From NCBI RefSeq assembly GCF_037893015.1, contig NC_133663.1, positions 145,432,577 to 145,496,576 on the forward strand: a stretch of DNA of 64,000 bases, given 5' to 3'. Position 1 is the first letter of the stretch. Each line of letters begins with the position of its first letter. Below are positions 53,541 to 64,000 of the stretch, piece after piece. Source of the stretch: Macrotis lagotis. Its lineage: Eukaryota; Chordata; Mammalia; Peramelemorphia; Peramelidae. A model generated the notes under the pieces. That model did not search any database, had not been told where the DNA came from, and worked only from the letters and a program-made list of their open reading frames with translations. The position numbers were made by a program, and so were the translations under genes.

Positions 53541-55534
53541 ATTGATTATTTAGTTTTCTATTAAATTTTTGTCTCTTTACATGGTCCTTTGTTGTACATA
53601 ATTTATATTATATCTTGATCTGAAAATGATGTACTTATTATTTCTGCCCTTTTTTTGCATTTTATTATGTGCTTTTTAATGCTCTAACACATGTTCAAAT
53701 TTTTTTAGGCACTATGTATCATAGGGAAAAAGATATGTTCCTTTCTATGCCCATTCAAATATTTACTCTAACTTTTCTAATATTCTATTAACCCCTTTAA
53801 CTTCCTTCTTGCTAATTTTTTGCTCTAATTCTGAAAAGGAAAGATGAGGTTTTCCACCAATAGAGTTTTGCTGTCTATATCTTCCTGAAACTCACTCAAC
53901 TTCCCCATTAAAATTTTTGTTGCTATAGCAATACATGTTTAGTAATTCATTGTCCATGGTAACATTTAGAATCACAATATATTGTTACAATTCTAAAGAG
54001 TTATGAGAATCTTCCTCCCATATTGAGATAAGATGTTTAATATTCTTGAAAAGCAGTGTTTTTCTTTTCACATGCTTACCTTTTTTTACATCTCTTCAGT
54101 CTTCTGTTTGCAAATCAAATTTTATATTTAGCACTTTTCTTTTCATCAGGTAAGTTTGAAAATCACCTATTTCATTAAATATACATATTCTCCCTGAAAA
54201 AAATGTATGCTCAGTTTAGCTAGGTAGTTGATTCTTGGTTGTATGTCAAGCTCCTTTGCCATCTAGATTATAATATTTCCAGGTCCACTGATCTTTTAAT
54301 ATTGGGTGCTGCCACATCCTACAAAATTATGACTGTGGCTCTTTGGCATTTGTATTCTTTTTTTCCTGGTCCCTTGCAGGATTTTCACCTTGAATTGATA
54401 ATTCTGGAATTTAGTTTCAATATTTGTTGGCATTTTCATTTTGAGATCTCTTTCAGGAGGGAAATGGTGAATTCCATCAATGACATTTTTCTCTCTCTGG
54501 TTCTAGACTATAAGGGTAGTTTTCCTTGATGATTTCTTGAATGATGTAGTTCAGGCTTATTTTTTGATATTGGCTTTCAAGTAGACCAATAATTCTTAAA
54601 TTATCTCTTCTGCATCTGTTTTACAAGACAGCTGTTTGTCCAGGGATAATTTCATATTTTCTTCTATTTTTTCAATTTTAAAAACATTTTAACTAATTCT
54701 TGATATCTCAGGTAGTCATTAGCCTCCACTAGTACCAATCTATTCATCAATGAATTATTCTACTCAATTTTTGAGTCTTCTTTTCCAATTTGGTCCACGT
54801 TATTTTTCTTTTGCCAAATTGCATTTTTATAGGATTTGTTTTCTTCTGTTAATTTATGTGTTTCCTTTTGCAAGATGACGGTTTTTTTCAAGCATTTCTT
54901 TTTGCAATATTTTCCACTTGATTTTTGAAATCCTTTTTGTGCTCTTCCAAGAAGTATTTTTGGAATGGAGCCTTATTCATCTTGTCCCCCACAGTTTCAG
55001 ATGTTGTACACATTCTGCCACCCTTTTATAATATGGCGTTTTGTTCATTCTCATCTCCAAGTTAACTTTCAACATATCCTTCTTTTCTATGAGCTTCCTT
55101 ACTTGTTTTGCATTTTGTTTCTGGTTCTGGTGCTAGGGGATGGACTGCTTACAAAACTTAAGTGTTAAGAACTATTGAGATTTGTTCTCTATCCTGGGAT
55201 TTTGGGAGTTAACAACTCCAAGGGTTTGTCTCTGTACTGAACTGGGACATCTGAATCAAAAAACTAGTAATTTGTTCACTGGATTTGACTCTCTAGACTA
55301 GGAATACCACAGACTCAAAGTCTGGCCTGGACCATCCAATCAAATGGTGCAGACTGGATGGGGGTCCAGAAACACCTTTTTGGAGTTCTCTCAGTCCACC
55401 TGCTGCACTCCTGAGCCTGAACTCCACAACAGGAGATCTCTCACACAGTCTAGAACCCTTGATTAATACCCACCTGCCGTATCAACTGTGCACTGGTTTT
55501 CTGTTCCCTAGTTTGGTTATACTCATGTTTCTCC
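53541..55534 (-). mobile_element. L1 5' part, minus strand, up to assembly gap
   Basis: Reverse-oriented L1: ORF2 endonuclease-domain part at 53,541-53,960 ('ggaaaaagatatgttccttt', 'ccaatagagttttgctgtct'). A jump to inter-ORF sequence at about 53,965 has lost the endonuclease start. ORF1 runs from about 54,080 to 54,980, with its C-terminal part (in minus sense) at 54,150-54,480 and a coiled-coil part at 54,560-54,960. The GC-richer 5' UTR runs to the gap at 55,535. The 5' end itself is not visible. Confidence 0.75.
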
Positions 55535-55634
55535 NNNNNNNNNNNNNNNNNNNNNNNNNNNNNNNNNNNNNNNNNNNNNNNNNNNNNNNNNNNNNNNNNN
55601 NNNNNNNNNNNNNNNNNNNNNNNNNNNNNNNNNN
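55535..55634. other. Assembly gap (100 N)
   Basis: Exactly 100 N, the usual placeholder for a gap of unknown size. It separates oppositely oriented L1 halves, so the missing sequence and even the join are uncertain. Confidence 0.99.
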
Positions 55635-57967
55635 ATTTGCCAATCTAAGTGGAATGGACAAATATTTATAAAAATATAAGTCGCCCAGATTAAATGAAGA
55701 GGAAATTGAATACATAAATACCCTATTTCTGAAAAAGAAATTCAGCAAACCATTTTTGATAAGATAAACTCTCCTGGGCCAGACAGATTCCCAAGTGAAT
55801 TCTAACAAGCATTTAAGGAACAGTTAGTTCCAATAAAATCTAATCAAAATGATTAAAACAAGTTATCACTAGGCTAATACCTTTTGACCAAGTAGGATTC
55901 ATTCCAGGAATGCAGGGTTGGTTCAATATTAGGAAAAATGTTCATATACTCAATTATATCAATATACAAACCTATCTGAAATCATATGATAATATTGATA
56001 GATGCTAAAAAATAGCTTTTTGAAAAAACACAGCACACCCATTCCTACTAAAAACACTAGAGAGTATGGGATTAAATGGATTCTTCCTTAGAATAATAAG
56101 CAGTATATATCTGAAACCATCCACAAGCATTATATTCAATGGGGAGAGGCTAGAGTCATTCCCAATAAGATCAGCGGTGAAACAAGGATACCCATTATCA
56201 ACACTTCAGTTCAATATCATATAAGAAATGTTAGCTTCAGCAATAAGAGATGAAAAGGAAATCAAAGGAAATAGAATAGGGAAGGAAGACACAAAACATT
56301 CACTCTTTGCAGATGACATGGTGGTATACCTAGAGAATCTCAAATATTCATCTAAAAAATTCTTAGAAATAATTGGCAATTTTAGCAATGTTCCTGGATA
56401 TCAAATATAAACCCTCATAAATCCTCAACATTTCTATATATGACTAGCAAGATACAGCAGAAAGAAGTAGAAAGAGAAATCTCATTCAAAGTAACATCAG
56501 ACAAAAAATACCTGGGAAGTCTACCTGCCAAGGGAGATTCAAAAACTTTTTGAAAGCAATTACAACACATTTCTCACTCAAATAAAATCAGATTTTAAAG
56601 AACTTGGCAAACATCCACTCCTCATGGACAGTTCAAGCTAAAATAATAAAAATGACAATTCTATTACAACTGAACTGCTTGTTTAGTGCCCTACCAATAA
56701 AATTCCAAAAAATTACTTTAAGAGCTAGAAAAAAATTATGAGTAAACTCATAAGGAGAAAAAAAGTCAAGAAATTCCTGGGATTCAATGAAAAAAGTGCA
56801 AAAGAAGGAGGCTTAGCCTTACCAGATCTTAAATTATATTATAAAGCATCAGTCATCAAAACTGTCTGATATTGTCTAAAAATTAGAGTAATGGAATGGT
56901 GGAATAGACCTAGGTGCAATAGCAGGAAATGACTATAGTAATCTTCTGTTTGATAAACCCCAAAAGTCCAGCTATTGGGATAAAAACCTCTCTCTTTGAT
57001 AAAAAACTGTTGGGGAAAATGGGAAGTTAGAGTGGAAGAAACTTGGATTTAGACCAACACCACACATCCCTACACCAAGATAAGATAAAAATGAATACAG
57101 GATTTTAGACATAAAAAACCAATATTATAAGCAAACTAGAAAATCAATGAATAGTATACCTGTCAGATCTATGGAAAGGGAAACAGTTTATGACCAAAGA
57201 AGAAATGGAAAAGAAAGGAAAAAACAAACTAGATAATTTTGATTACAATTAAATTAAATAAAAAGTTTTTGCACAAAACAAAATCACTGTAACCAAGATC
57301 AAAAGTAATGTAGTGAATTAGGGAAACAATTTTTACAACTAGTATTTCTGACAAAGGACTCATTTCTAAAATATACAGAGAACTGAGTCAAATTTTCAGA
57401 AAAATAAAAAGGCATTCCCTAATTAGGGACAAAAAGTCAAAGGATATGCAAGGGAAATTTACACTGAAGAAATCAAAGTAATTCATAGTAATATAAAGAA
57501 ATTGCTCTAAATCATTACTTATTAGAGAAATGCAAATTAAGGCATCTCTGAGGTAGGAACCTCACACCTTTCAGACTGGCTATTATGAAACAGGAAGGTC
57601 AATGATCAAATGTTGGAAGGGCTGTAGGAAATCTGGGGACATAATGTATTGTTGGTGGAGCTGTGAACTCATGGAACCTTTGTGGAGAGCAACATGGAAT
57701 TATACCCAAAGGGCAACAAAAAGGGGCAACCTTTTATCCAGTAAAACCACTACCAGGTCTATACCCCAAAAAGATTGTGAAAAAAAGGTAAAAGCATCAC
57801 TTGTACAAGAATAATTCATGGCAACCCTATTTGTGGTGGCAAAGAACTGGAAATTAAGTGAATGTCTTTCAATTGGGGAATGGATTAACAACTGTGGTAT
57901 ATGTATGTGACAGAACACCATTGTTCTATTAGACACCCAGGAAGGATTGGGAATTCAGGGAAGCATG

Positions 57968-58049
57968 TGTGTGAGGGTATTGAGACCTTAACCCAAAAAT
58001 GACTGCTGTAGTCCTCTCAAAATGGCAGCAAATAATTAAAATTTATTTT

Positions 58050-58110
<61 letters not shown>

Positions 58111-58430
58111 AGCAGGAAAAAGCCAAATTACAGAAGCTGAAGCAGGTTAAAAAACCCCCATAAAAACTACAACCACTTCCCCCTCCTCTTTTCTGCTAAC
58201 CTTTACAACAATTGGTCAAACATGATGGTCCAAAGAGAAGGTTTTGCCTAAGTAGCACAGGCGAGTCTGTCTTTGTTTACACTTTATATGGTTAGGGTAA
58301 CATAATTTTTCTAGCTGGAGATCTGGGTTCTCATACACTCACCTGATTCTTGAGTAATAATAACTGAGGCCTATGGCTTAAACTAAATTAGCACTATATT
58401 TCTGAAAAGTCAGTATTTTTACCGCTCACA
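57968..58430 (-). mobile_element. Solo LTR of an ERV2/ERVK-like retrovirus (fossil)
   Basis: A ~463-bp insert inside L1 ORF2. In minus sense it starts near ttgtgagcggtaaaaatact, contains a (CT)n tract and an AATAAA just downstream of it, and ends 'ctcaatacc' 'ctcacaca'. Terminal bases form the short inverted repeat expected of an LTR. No internal viral genes are present, so this is a solo LTR left by recombination. Ends are uncertain by a few bases: catg flanks both sides. Younger than the host L1. Confidence 0.72.
58050..58110. repeat. (GA)n microsatellite in the solo LTR
   Basis: About 60 bp of GA repeats with one gg interruption. Confidence 0.95.
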
Positions 58431-58894
58431 ACATGGAACGGTTTACATGAATTGATGCTGACCAAGATGAGGTGATCCAGAAAAACATTGTACAGCCTAA
58501 CAGTAACATGGGGGTTATGATCAACCTTGATGGACTTGCTCATTCCATCAGGGCAACAATCAAGGACAATTTGGGGCTATCGGCAATGAAGAATACCATC
58601 TGTATCCAGAGAAAGAATTGTGGAGTTTGAACAAAAACAAAAGATTATTATCTTCAATTTAGAAATGAAATAAAAACATTATCTTATTATGTAATTTTGC
58701 TATGTCTTATACTTTATTATTCTTCCTTAAGAATATGCTTTCTCTCTCATCACACTCAACTTAGATCAATGTAGACCTTGGGAACAATGTAAAGACTAAC
58801 AGACTACCTTCTCTTGGGGGTTGGGGGAGGGAAGCAAGAATAGGGTAAAATTGTAAAATTCAAAACAAATAAAATCTTTCTTTAAAAAAAAAGA

Positions 58895-59060
58895 GGGGCA
58901 GCTAGGTGATTCAGTGGATAGAGCACCAGCCTTGGAGTCAGGAGTACCTGAGTTCAAATCTGGTCTCAGACACTTAGTAATTAGTTAGCTGTGTGGCCTT
59001 GGGCAAGCCACTTAACCCCATTGCCTTGCAAAACCCTAAAAAAAATAAAAAAGAAAGAAG
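58895..59060 (+). mobile_element. tRNA-derived SINE, first of an adjacent pair
   Basis: 'ggggcagctaggtgattcag' to 'ccttgcaaaaccctaaaaaa', inserted in or after the L1 A-tail. The A-rich end leads straight into the next SINE. Confidence 0.93.
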
Positions 59061-59215
59061 GGGCGGCTGGATGGTACAGTGGATAGAGCACCAGCCTTGG
59101 AGTCAGGAGTACCTGAGTTCAAATCTGGTCTCAGACGCTTAACAATTACCTAGCCATGTGGCCTTGGGCAAGCCACTTAACCCCATTGCCTTGAAAAATC
59201 TAAAAAAAGAAAAAA
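59061..59215 (+). mobile_element. tRNA-derived SINE, second of an adjacent pair
   Basis: 'ggggcggctggatggtacag' to 'ccttgaaaaatctaaaaaaa', head to tail behind the first copy. Insertion into the A-rich tail of an earlier element is the usual cause of such pairs. Confidence 0.93.
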
Positions 59216-59464
59216 GAAAAAAGATAGAAGTCAAAGAAAGAAACAAATGTTCTTCAGTCTTCAGTTCTTCAGTGTTCCAATTCCATCGGTTCTATCTCTT
59301 GGGTGGATCACATTCTTTATCATAAGTCCATAAGAGATGTTACTTCCAAATTTTTCCACAGTTGATGCTGCTGATTGTAATTCCCCTCCATTCATTTCTC
59401 CCCACTACCAATTATTATATTTTCCTCTTTCTTTTCCCACTCTGCCCCTCCTAAAGTGTGCTAT

Positions 59465-59630
59465 GGGACTGTGGCACAGTAGGACAGAGCATCGGCCCCT
59501 GGGGCCAAAGACCCCAAGGCTGAATTCCCTCCACCCCCCCACCAAGAGACCCAGGAATTACCCAGTCCTGTGGTGCTGGAACAGGGCATCCAATTCTATC
59601 ACCTTGCAAAAAGAAGAAAAGAAAATGTTT
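59465..59630 (+). mobile_element. tRNA-derived SINE, strongly diverged
   Basis: 'gtggcacagtaggacagagc', 'atcggcccctggggcc' and the tail 'caccttgcaaaaagaagaaa' mark head and end. The middle is heavily altered and C-rich. Inserted in the 3' UTR of the HAL1-like element. Confidence 0.7.
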
Positions 59631-59942
59631 TATATCTGACTATCCTCTCCCATAATCTACCCTCTCCTCTGTTCCATACCTCCCCCCTCCCCTTCCCCCC
59701 ATTCCCTTTCCTCCCATCCCCTTTTTTCTTGTTTTTCTTCTAAATTTCTATTAAATAATATATCTATTAAATAATATTTCTATTAAATAGTATTACATAG
59801 TTTCCTTTCAGAACCATTTCCAATGAGAATGAAGCTCCCTCAATGCCCCTCACCTCCCCCCACTCCATACCATTGCAAAAGCTATTTCATGACTCTTTAA
59901 CATGAGATACCTTAGTCTATTCTACCTCTCTGTCCTTTCTCT

Positions 59943-60002
59943 CACTACATTTCCTTTTCACCCATTGACTCCCACTACATTTCCTTTTCACCCATTGACT
60001 CC
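59943..60002. repeat. 30-bp perfect tandem duplication
   Basis: Two identical copies of a 30-bp unit beginning cactacatttccttttcac, at 59,943-59,972 and 59,973-60,002, inside the HAL1-like element. Confidence 0.97.
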
Positions 60003-63000
60003 ATTTATAAAATATATCATACCTTCAGATTTGGCTCTCTCCTGTGTCTCAACTATAAAAGCTCATAAATGCTCTAATAAATGACAGAGTTCATATGAGT
60101 ATTATCAGTATAATCTTCCCATGCAGGAATACTCACAGTTTGTCATTGTTAAATCATCCACTCTCTCTATGTTTCACCTGAGTCCTGTACTTGAAGATCA
60201 AACTTTCTGTTCAGCTCTAGCTGTTTCAATTGGAACATTTGAAATTCACCTGTTTCACTGAAATTCCATCTATTTCCCTGGAAGCCAATGCTCAGTTTTG
60301 CTGGGTAGTTGATTCCAGGTTGTATTCCAAGTTCTTTTGTCTCCCAGAATATTATATTTTAGGCCCTACAAGCCCTTAATGTGGATGCTTCTAAGTTTTG
60401 GGTAATCCTTACCACAGGTCAATGATATTTGAATTGTTTTGCTCAGGCTGTTTGTAGTATTTTCTCTTTAACTTGAGAATTCTGACCTTGGCTATAATAT
60501 TCCAGGGGTTTATTATTTTGGATCTCTTTCAGAAAGGGATAGGTTGATTCTCTCAATTTCTATTTTGCCCTCTGCTTCTAGCATATCAGGACAATTTTCC
60601 TGTAGAAATTTTTTAAAAATAAAGTGTAGAATCTTTTCTTTGTCATAACTTTTCAGTAGCCCCAACAATCTTTAAATTGTCTCTTCTGGATCTGTTTTTC
60701 CAGATCTGTTGTTTTTTTCAATGACATAGTTCACATTTTCTTCTACTTTTTCATTTTTTTTTGATATTGTTTTAATTGTCTTGATTGCTCACAAAGTCAT
60801 CAGCTTCCTTTAGCTCCATTCTTCATTTGAAGGATTTGTTTTTTTCAGAGAGCTGTCTTATCTCTTTTTCCATCTGGCCAATTGTGCTTTTTAAGATATT
60901 TTTCTCTTTTTGAACTGTTTCTTCCATTTGACTTACATTAGTTTTTAGTATATTATTTTCTTCAGCATTTTTTTGGATCTCCTTCACCAAACTGCTGACT
61001 TGATTTTAATGTTATTCCTGCATGTCTCTCATTTCTCTTCCCAGTTTTTCCTCTACCTCCCTTACTTGATTTTCAAAATCATTTTTGAGCTCTGAAATAG
61101 TCTGAGACCAACTTTTGTATTTCTTGGAATATTTAGATGCAGAAGCTGGGACTTTCTCTTCTCATTTTGTTCTTCATGGGACCAAAGTAATTGCATATGG
61201 TCATGTTTCTTTTTTTCTACTTACTCAATTTACCAGCTTTCCTCCTGGTTTTGAGGTACTTCCTGAGCTTTTGAGTATTATTGGGACACTCCCCTAGGCA
61301 TCTCAATCTGTTCAAGGTCTTATTAGAGGCTCTGATGGCTCTCCTGCCTGTGCTTTGGTTTGTGGTTAACCACAAGCAATCCGCTCTGGCCTGGAGGTGG
61401 GTAACTGCTCTATGGCAATGGGGGGCCCAGAATGAGACCAACAAATGCATATGAACAAAGAAAAAGTGTCCTGTCCCAGGACCAGAGGAGAGACATAAAC
61501 AGGCTCCCCCCCACCCCCTTACCTTCTGTGGACTGAGCTCTCTGGAAGCAGTTTGCAGGGCAGCTCCCTCCTGGTCAACTCTCTGGGCCTGCTTCTTGTT
61601 CCTGGGATCTGGGCTGTGCTGAGGGCTGTGGTTATACTGAGGGTCATGGTGCACTGAGGGTCATGGCACTGAGGGCCACACTGGTTCCCACTCACTCTGG
61701 CAGAGGTTTCCCTGCTGATCTACCAAGCTGTGCTTGGCTTTCCCTGCATTGGCAGGGCAGGAAACTACTTCTCCTACAGGGAGCCAGTACTCACAATGAC
61801 CCAGACACTTATGCATCCAGTGGGCTGTTCCAGAAGACTGGAGTTCCTTTGATCAGAAGCAATAACCCTTGCTGTGCTGCTGCCCACTCTATCCCCCATG
61901 GATCAGAGATTTCCTACAATTTTCTAGGTTACCTTGGCTGGCAAATTGCTTCACTAGATCTCTCTGTGGGTTCTGTCTCTCAAAAATTTATTTAGTAATT
62001 ATTTGAAGGTTTTAAGAATATTTTTGAGAGACCTCCTAGGAAAGACTGTTCTCATGCTGATAACTTGGCTCCACCCCCTTCAGAGTAGGAACTTTCAAGC
62101 AAATTCTTTCACACATTTGCTCAAAATTCTAAAACCTTTAGCCTGGCTATATGTGTGTGCCCTCAGAATTTCATTCTTAGACTTCTCTTATAGCTGTTGG
62201 ACTGACTTCCCTTAATAATGCTTAGTCCATTGGATTCTACATCCTTCTAATTTAGAGATGCATTTTAACATGTATTTAATGTGCTTACAATGTATTTTAG
62301 CAAAATATAATGCATATTTTAAGATTTGCCAGTATTTCTTCTCCTTTATAACAAGCTCTAGGAGGAATCATCATTTTAAACAAGAAGTGTATACCTAAAT
62401 TTCACTAGCATTATTATATACAGACATGTATAAATTGAGGTGATACTTGGATTTAAGCAGTGAGATTATATTAATTTTGGAAGAGTATTTTTGAAGCAAA
62501 TTTTAAATTAACTCCAAAAATTAGGAATTAAACTCTATTGTGAAATAAATAATTAAGTGGATAATTCAGATGGCATTGGAAATACTTTTATAATCTAAAG
62601 CAGAGAAAAGTAAGAAAACTGAAGAATGATTTATTCAAAGATAATATTATGTGGAAAAATAACTCTGAAAGACTTTAGGACTTATAACTTATTAATGCAA
62701 TGAAAAACAATTGTCTAAAGAATTAAAATGAAACAGACCACTCACTCATTTCTTCACAGAAAGAGATGAACTTAAAATGCAAAAAGAAAAATGAGTTTTT
62801 GGATATGGTTAATGTAGGAAGTTGTTTTTTCAGATAATGTAACACATCTAAGGGATTTGATTTGTTTGGTTGTTTAAAATTTGAACAAGGAGCAGGGGAG
62901 TGATAACAATAACAAAAATCATTTTATAATTGATTTTTAATTAAAATAATTAACTAAATATATACTTGCAAAGAGGTGGTTTGGCAAAGGATGAATGCTT

Positions 63001-63145
63001 AAGAAGATCAACCTACCATGAAACATTGAAAACAGAGCTTAAAAGGCAAAATGTGATCTTCAGATACAAAGTAAAATAGAATAATTTTCTTTTCCCTATA
63101 GGTAGATAGACAGATTTATACAGATTTATATGCACACCCACACCC

Positions 63146-63147
<2 letters not shown>

Positions 63148-63191
<44 letters not shown>
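63148..63191. repeat. (AT)n microsatellite
   Basis: 44 bp of alternating AT, preceded by a short caccc-rich stretch. Confidence 0.96.
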
Positions 63192-63194
<3 letters not shown>

Positions 63195-63785
63195 ATTTTG
63201 CAGGCACAAATAGTGAACATATAATTAATCTAAGACAAAGCAGTCTTTAACAAAATATCAGGTTACTACATTTCCACATATTTCAGAAAATGTGAAAAAT
63301 GTCTTACTAATCACCCTTTATCATAAGGTAAAATGTGTGAAACAAATAGTTTTGTTGAAAGTTTTTCTGACTAGGATAGGTTTGCCAAATTTTAACCATT
63401 TTGCCTTCTTGTCAAAAATTTATTTATTTAAATTTATTAAAATGTATATATGAAAGAATATATGACTATATAAAAAGATTATTTTTTCAAATCTTTGTCT
63501 TGATATCTACATCACAGCAAAAAAATTATGTCTATAATTTTAAGAGTTAAATGATATTTTGAATTACTTTATCCAAAAAATTGATATGATGCTTGGAATT
63601 ACTAACATAAATCATTCTTGCTTTATGTAAATTTGAATCATGCAAATTCAACTTTATATAAAATAATTCTAATACAAATCTGTATTCTGTACACCACCAG
63701 TCCTCGAAAACAAACACCTATGGTACCTCTGTTGCTCTTTTTCAGCTTCTTTCCCTCAACTTCTCTCACCTTCACAATAATAGAT

Positions 63786-63820
63786 CAATGAATGAATGAA
63801 TGAATGAATGAATGAATGAA
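63786..63820. repeat. (AATG)n microsatellite
   Basis: About eight tandem AATG units. Confidence 0.96.
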
Positions 63821-64000
63821 GAGATAAATAAATGAAGACTCAAAAATTTCCCACATGAAAACATTAGACTGGGAAAGAATGACAGCATGGATCAGGGTCT
63901 TGGTTTGAAACCTGTAGGAGAAGCTTCTTTCTCTACACACCTGTCCTGTCCTACAGATCTTTCTTCTGTCCATCCTCACTTTGTTACCTGTGACTGTCCC

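Larger units (their letters stand above)
55635..58893 (+). mobile_element. L1 3' part (RT to tail), plus strand
   Basis: Begins within ORF2 just before the RT core. 'gggccagacagattcccaag' encodes GPDRFPSEF; LFADDM, the intact catalytic motif, lies at 56,303-56,320 (FADD at 56,306-56,317); the C-terminal block CWKGCRKSG lies at 57,608. 3' UTR and aataaaatctttctttaaaa tail end at 58,893. Frameshifts and stops are frequent. A solo LTR (57,968-58,430) splits the ORF2 end, and the L1 resumes at 'tggaacggtttacatgaatt'. No target duplication was found; two SINEs follow directly in the tail. Confidence 0.88.
59222..62085 (-). mobile_element. HAL1-like half-L1, minus strand
   Basis: 3' end at the left: in minus sense it contains 'gataaagaatgtgatccacc' and 'ggaattggaacactgaag', parallel to 'aagataaagaatgcaaccta' and 'tctgaacacagactgaag' of the plus-strand copy at 49.6 kb. 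A purine-rich (minus sense) stretch follows at about 59,640-59,900. ORF1 runs from about 60,170 to 61,100, with C-terminal and then coiled-coil sequence. The GC-richer 5' UTR runs to about 62,085, starting ggagccaagttatcagcatg. No ORF2 is present. About 2.86 kb, or about 2.7 kb without the internal SINE, so the size agrees with the 46.3-49.8 kb copy. Confidence 0.72.
62086..64000. other. AT-rich unassigned sequence
   Basis: About 1.9 kb without recognised genes or retroelements, except the microsatellites listed separately. Open frames are short and AT-driven. Confidence 0.5.

Noticed and set aside
55459-55808. Frames crossing the N gap
   Set aside because: They run through 100 N and have no meaning there.
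61217-61654. 145-codon minus-strand frame as a gene
   Set aside because: Lies in the 5' leader of a HAL1-like element, low complexity in parts. GC content explains the missing stops.

Overview
This window looks like nuclear DNA from a marsupial, probably an Australian lineage. It is AT-rich and dominated by L1-type LINEs, HAL1-like half-L1s and many copies of a ~155-bp tRNA-derived SINE that reads 'gcagctaggtggcacag' at its head and 'aataattacctagctgtgt' in the middle. Older MIR/THER-like and ~300-bp marsupial SINEs are also present. I see no intact host gene, RNA gene, CRISPR array or prokaryotic feature. Family names rest on my own sequence recognition, not a database search.

Layout. 1-6.09 kb: near full-length minus-strand L1 whose 3' end is cut by the window edge, apparently inserted in an older HAL1-like element. 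6.1-12.35 kb: older L1 3' parts, SINEs, an L2 remnant and a possible hAT-type element. 12.35-25.5 kb: one old minus-strand L1 split by a full-length L1 (12.95-19.45 kb), a HAL1-like element (19.9-22.35 kb) and several SINEs, one nested in another. 25.5-31.9 kb: the most unique-looking stretch, with MIR-type SINEs and a processed pseudogene of the pluripotency factor POU5F1 (OCT4) on the minus strand at 29,541-30,704. 31.88-38.61 kb: the best-preserved L1, complete from 3' tail to 5' end, in a perfect 15-bp target-site duplication. 38.6-41.0 kb: L1 pieces in opposite orientations. 41-46.3 kb: mostly unassigned, with SINEs and an L1 3' end. 46.34-49.81 kb: plus-strand HAL1-like element with three SINE insertions and an internal partial duplication. 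49.8-53.5 kb: AT-rich sequence, microsatellites, SINEs and a small polyadenylated insert. 53.5-58.9 kb: a minus-strand L1 5' part, a 100-N gap, then a plus-strand L1 3' part holding a solo LTR. 59.2-62.09 kb: minus-strand HAL1-like element. 62.1-64 kb: AT-rich unassigned sequence.

How the parts relate: the L1s supply the retrotransposition machinery. The SINEs, the HAL1-like elements and the POU5F1 retrocopy are its passengers, and many carry clean target-site duplications that bound them exactly. Most L1-derived sequence lies on the minus strand. The POU5F1 retrocopy is the most informative single item. I found no convincing new biological system. The best leads are the POU5F1 retrocopy, the half-L1 family, the head-only SINE remnants and the inverted L1 pair around the assembly gap.
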